From positions 1 through 5,777 of the forward strand of contig JAFWVZ010000208.1 of the NCBI GenBank assembly GCA_017523605.1: DNA of 5,777 nucleotides, given 5' to 3'. Below are positions 4,595-5,777 of the stretch, piece after piece. This stretch comes from Bacillota bacterium. Its GTDB lineage: Bacteria > Bacillota > Clostridia > Peptostreptococcales > Anaerovoracaceae. The notes under the pieces are model-generated. The model made no database searches. It was given only the letters and a program-made list of their open reading frames with translations, and was not told the DNA's origin. Position 1 is the first letter of the stretch. The number at the start of each line of letters is the position of its first letter. Made by a program: the position numbers and the translations under genes.

Positions 4595-5777
4595 ATGGAT
4601 AATAAGACGCAAAACGGCGGGAAGCCCGCAACTATATGGAACAGAGCGTTCATAGCGATATTCTTCGCGGCGCTGTTCATGAGCATGGCCCAGCTGACGG
4701 CCCACGCGCTGGTGCCTAAATTCGCCAGCTCCATGGGAGCCAGCGCCAGCATCATAGGACTGATCTCCGGACTGTACGCGGGCGTCGCGCTCGCCATGAG
4801 GCCGGTCACGAGCCCTGCATACGATATCTTCAACAAGAAGAACATCCTTCTGATAGCGCTGCTTCTTACGGCGCTGTCATTCTTCATCTTCTACATGGCG
4901 CCGAGCGTCACCTGGATAGTCATCGGAAGGGCGGTCCAGGGCCTTGGGATAGGTGTCGCGTCTCCGATATCCCTTTCGATAGCGGTCAGCGCAGTCCCCA
5001 GCGAGATGTACGGAAAAGGCGTTGCCATCTACTCCCTTACCCAGGCGGTAGGGCAGGCCATAGGTCCGAGCATCGGGCTTGCACTCGTAGGTAAGTTCGG
5101 ATACAACAAGACCTTCCTGTTCACAGCGCTGCTGATGCTCATATCTGCCGTGCTGACAAGGTTCTGTGCGGACACCTATGTTGCGCCGGACGCCAAGTAT
5201 CAGATAAGATTCGATACCATATTCATGAAGAGCACTCTGCCCGCGGCCGCCCTGATGATAACCTTCCTGATGGGATATGCCGCGATCAGCTCCATGATAA
5301 CCATCTACGGAGGACTTCTCGGGATAAAGAACATAGGCCTGTACTTTACGGTCTATGCCATAGGCCTGCTGGTGTTCAGGCCGATCACCAGCGGCTTTGC
5401 GGACAAGTACGGCTACGTTAAGGTTCTGATCCCGGCGCTGATCATATTCGCCCTTACCTTCGTGCTCCTGGGCAGCGCAAGGTCTCTTCCGATGATACTC
5501 GCCGCTGCGGTAGTGGCGGCTCTTGGCTACGGGATATGCCTTCCCACAGCGCAGGCTCTGTGCATGAAGACCGCTCCGAAGGAGCGCACCGGAACTGCTT
5601 CCAATACCATGTTCTTCATGCAGGATATAGGGCTTTTCGTGGGGCCGTTCATCTGGGGCATCATAATAGATGCTTTCAAGGCCGGCGGGGCAACGGACGT
5701 GGAGGCATACTCCAGGACCTTCTATCTCGTAGTGATCCCCGTGCTGCTGACTGCAGTGCTCTACTACCTGCTGAGGA
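4595..5777 (+). CDS. Major facilitator superfamily transporter (3' end outside window)
   Basis: Membrane transporter of the major facilitator superfamily, probably a proton-coupled exporter. The frame is open for 394 codons to the window edge, so the C-terminus is cut, probably within or just after the last membrane segment. About twelve hydrophobic segments are visible, six on each side of a short central loop at about 191-211. Family marks: motif B-like IVIGRAVQGLGIG (108-120) in segment 4; motif C-like GQAIGPSIG (153-161) in segment 5, typical of drug/H+ antiporters; and a motif A copy, RPITSGFADKYGYVKVL (262-278), between segments 8 and 9. The first motif A copy near 69-84 is degenerate, with RPVTSPAYDIFNKKN and no acidic-glycine-arginine pattern. 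The substrate is unknown. It resembles YfcJ/YhhS-type or other sugar/drug efflux MFS proteins only in general form. It lies 36 nt after the PAP2 gene on the same strand and is probably co-transcribed. Confidence 0.9.
   Translation, partial: MDNKTQNGGKPATIWNRAFIAIFFAALFMSMAQLTAHALVPKFASSMGASASIIGLISGLYAGVALAMRPVTSPAYDIFNKKNILLIALLLTALSFFIFYMAPSVTWIVIGRAVQGLGIGVASPISLSIAVSAVPSEMYGKGVAIYSLTQAVGQAIGPSIGLALVGKFGYNKTFLFTALLMLISAVLTRFCADTYVAPDAKYQIRFDTIFMKSTLPAAALMITFLMGYAAISSMITIYGGLLGIKNIGLYFTVYAIGLLVFRPITSGFADKYGYVKVLIPALIIFALTFVLLGSARSLPMILAAAVVAALGYGICLPTAQALCMKTAPKERTGTASNTMFFMQDIGLFVGPFIWGIIIDAFKAGGATDVEAYSRTFYLVVIPVLLTAVLYYLLR

Noticed and set aside
3863..4705. 280-codon minus-strand open frame
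   Set aside because: Antisense to the PAP2 gene; rich in His, Arg and Tyr and without membrane or domain features.
4525..4887. 120-codon minus-strand open frame over the start of the MFS gene
   Set aside because: Antisense shadow of the MFS N-terminal region and its leader; no ribosome site seen.

Overview
The window looks like ordinary chromosome from a GC-rich anaerobic Firmicute, most likely a Clostridia-type gut or sediment lineage. The evidence is the Firmicute-like NrdR and Cmk sequences, good Shine-Dalgarno sites before most genes, and tight gene packing. Codon use is distinctive: isoleucine is mostly ATA and arginine is often AGG despite high GC. The lineage call is inference from protein feel and codon use, not from a search.

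Layout: two divergent transcription units leave a short intergenic region at about 2580-2711. The leftward unit (minus strand) is prfC (release factor 3, 2579-1002) followed by a PfkB-type sugar kinase that best resembles pseudouridine kinase (psuK, from 1002, running off the left edge). Their stop and start codons overlap as TAATG. The rightward unit is nrdR (2712-3212), cmk (3209-3886, ATGA overlap with nrdR), a membrane PAP2-family phosphatase (3890-4558, 3 nt after cmk), and an MFS transporter (from 4595, running off the right edge). No convincing terminator lies between any of these genes.

The intergenic region is the most informative non-coding part. Two back-to-back sigma-A type promoters have -35 hexamers that overlap almost completely (2634-2640). 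The nrdR-side promoter carries two imperfect matches to the 16-bp NrdR box at 2642-2657 and 2673-2688, separated by 15 bp, which is the tandem geometry known for NrdR operators. One sits in the promoter spacer and the other just past the expected start of transcription. If real, nrdR and the co-transcribed cmk are autoregulated by NrdR in response to the (d)ATP/ATP balance. This would join the ribonucleotide reductase repressor to the kinase that makes CDP, a reductase substrate.

No mobile element, CRISPR array, RNA gene or clearly new system was seen. The window is mainly housekeeping DNA with interesting regulatory architecture.
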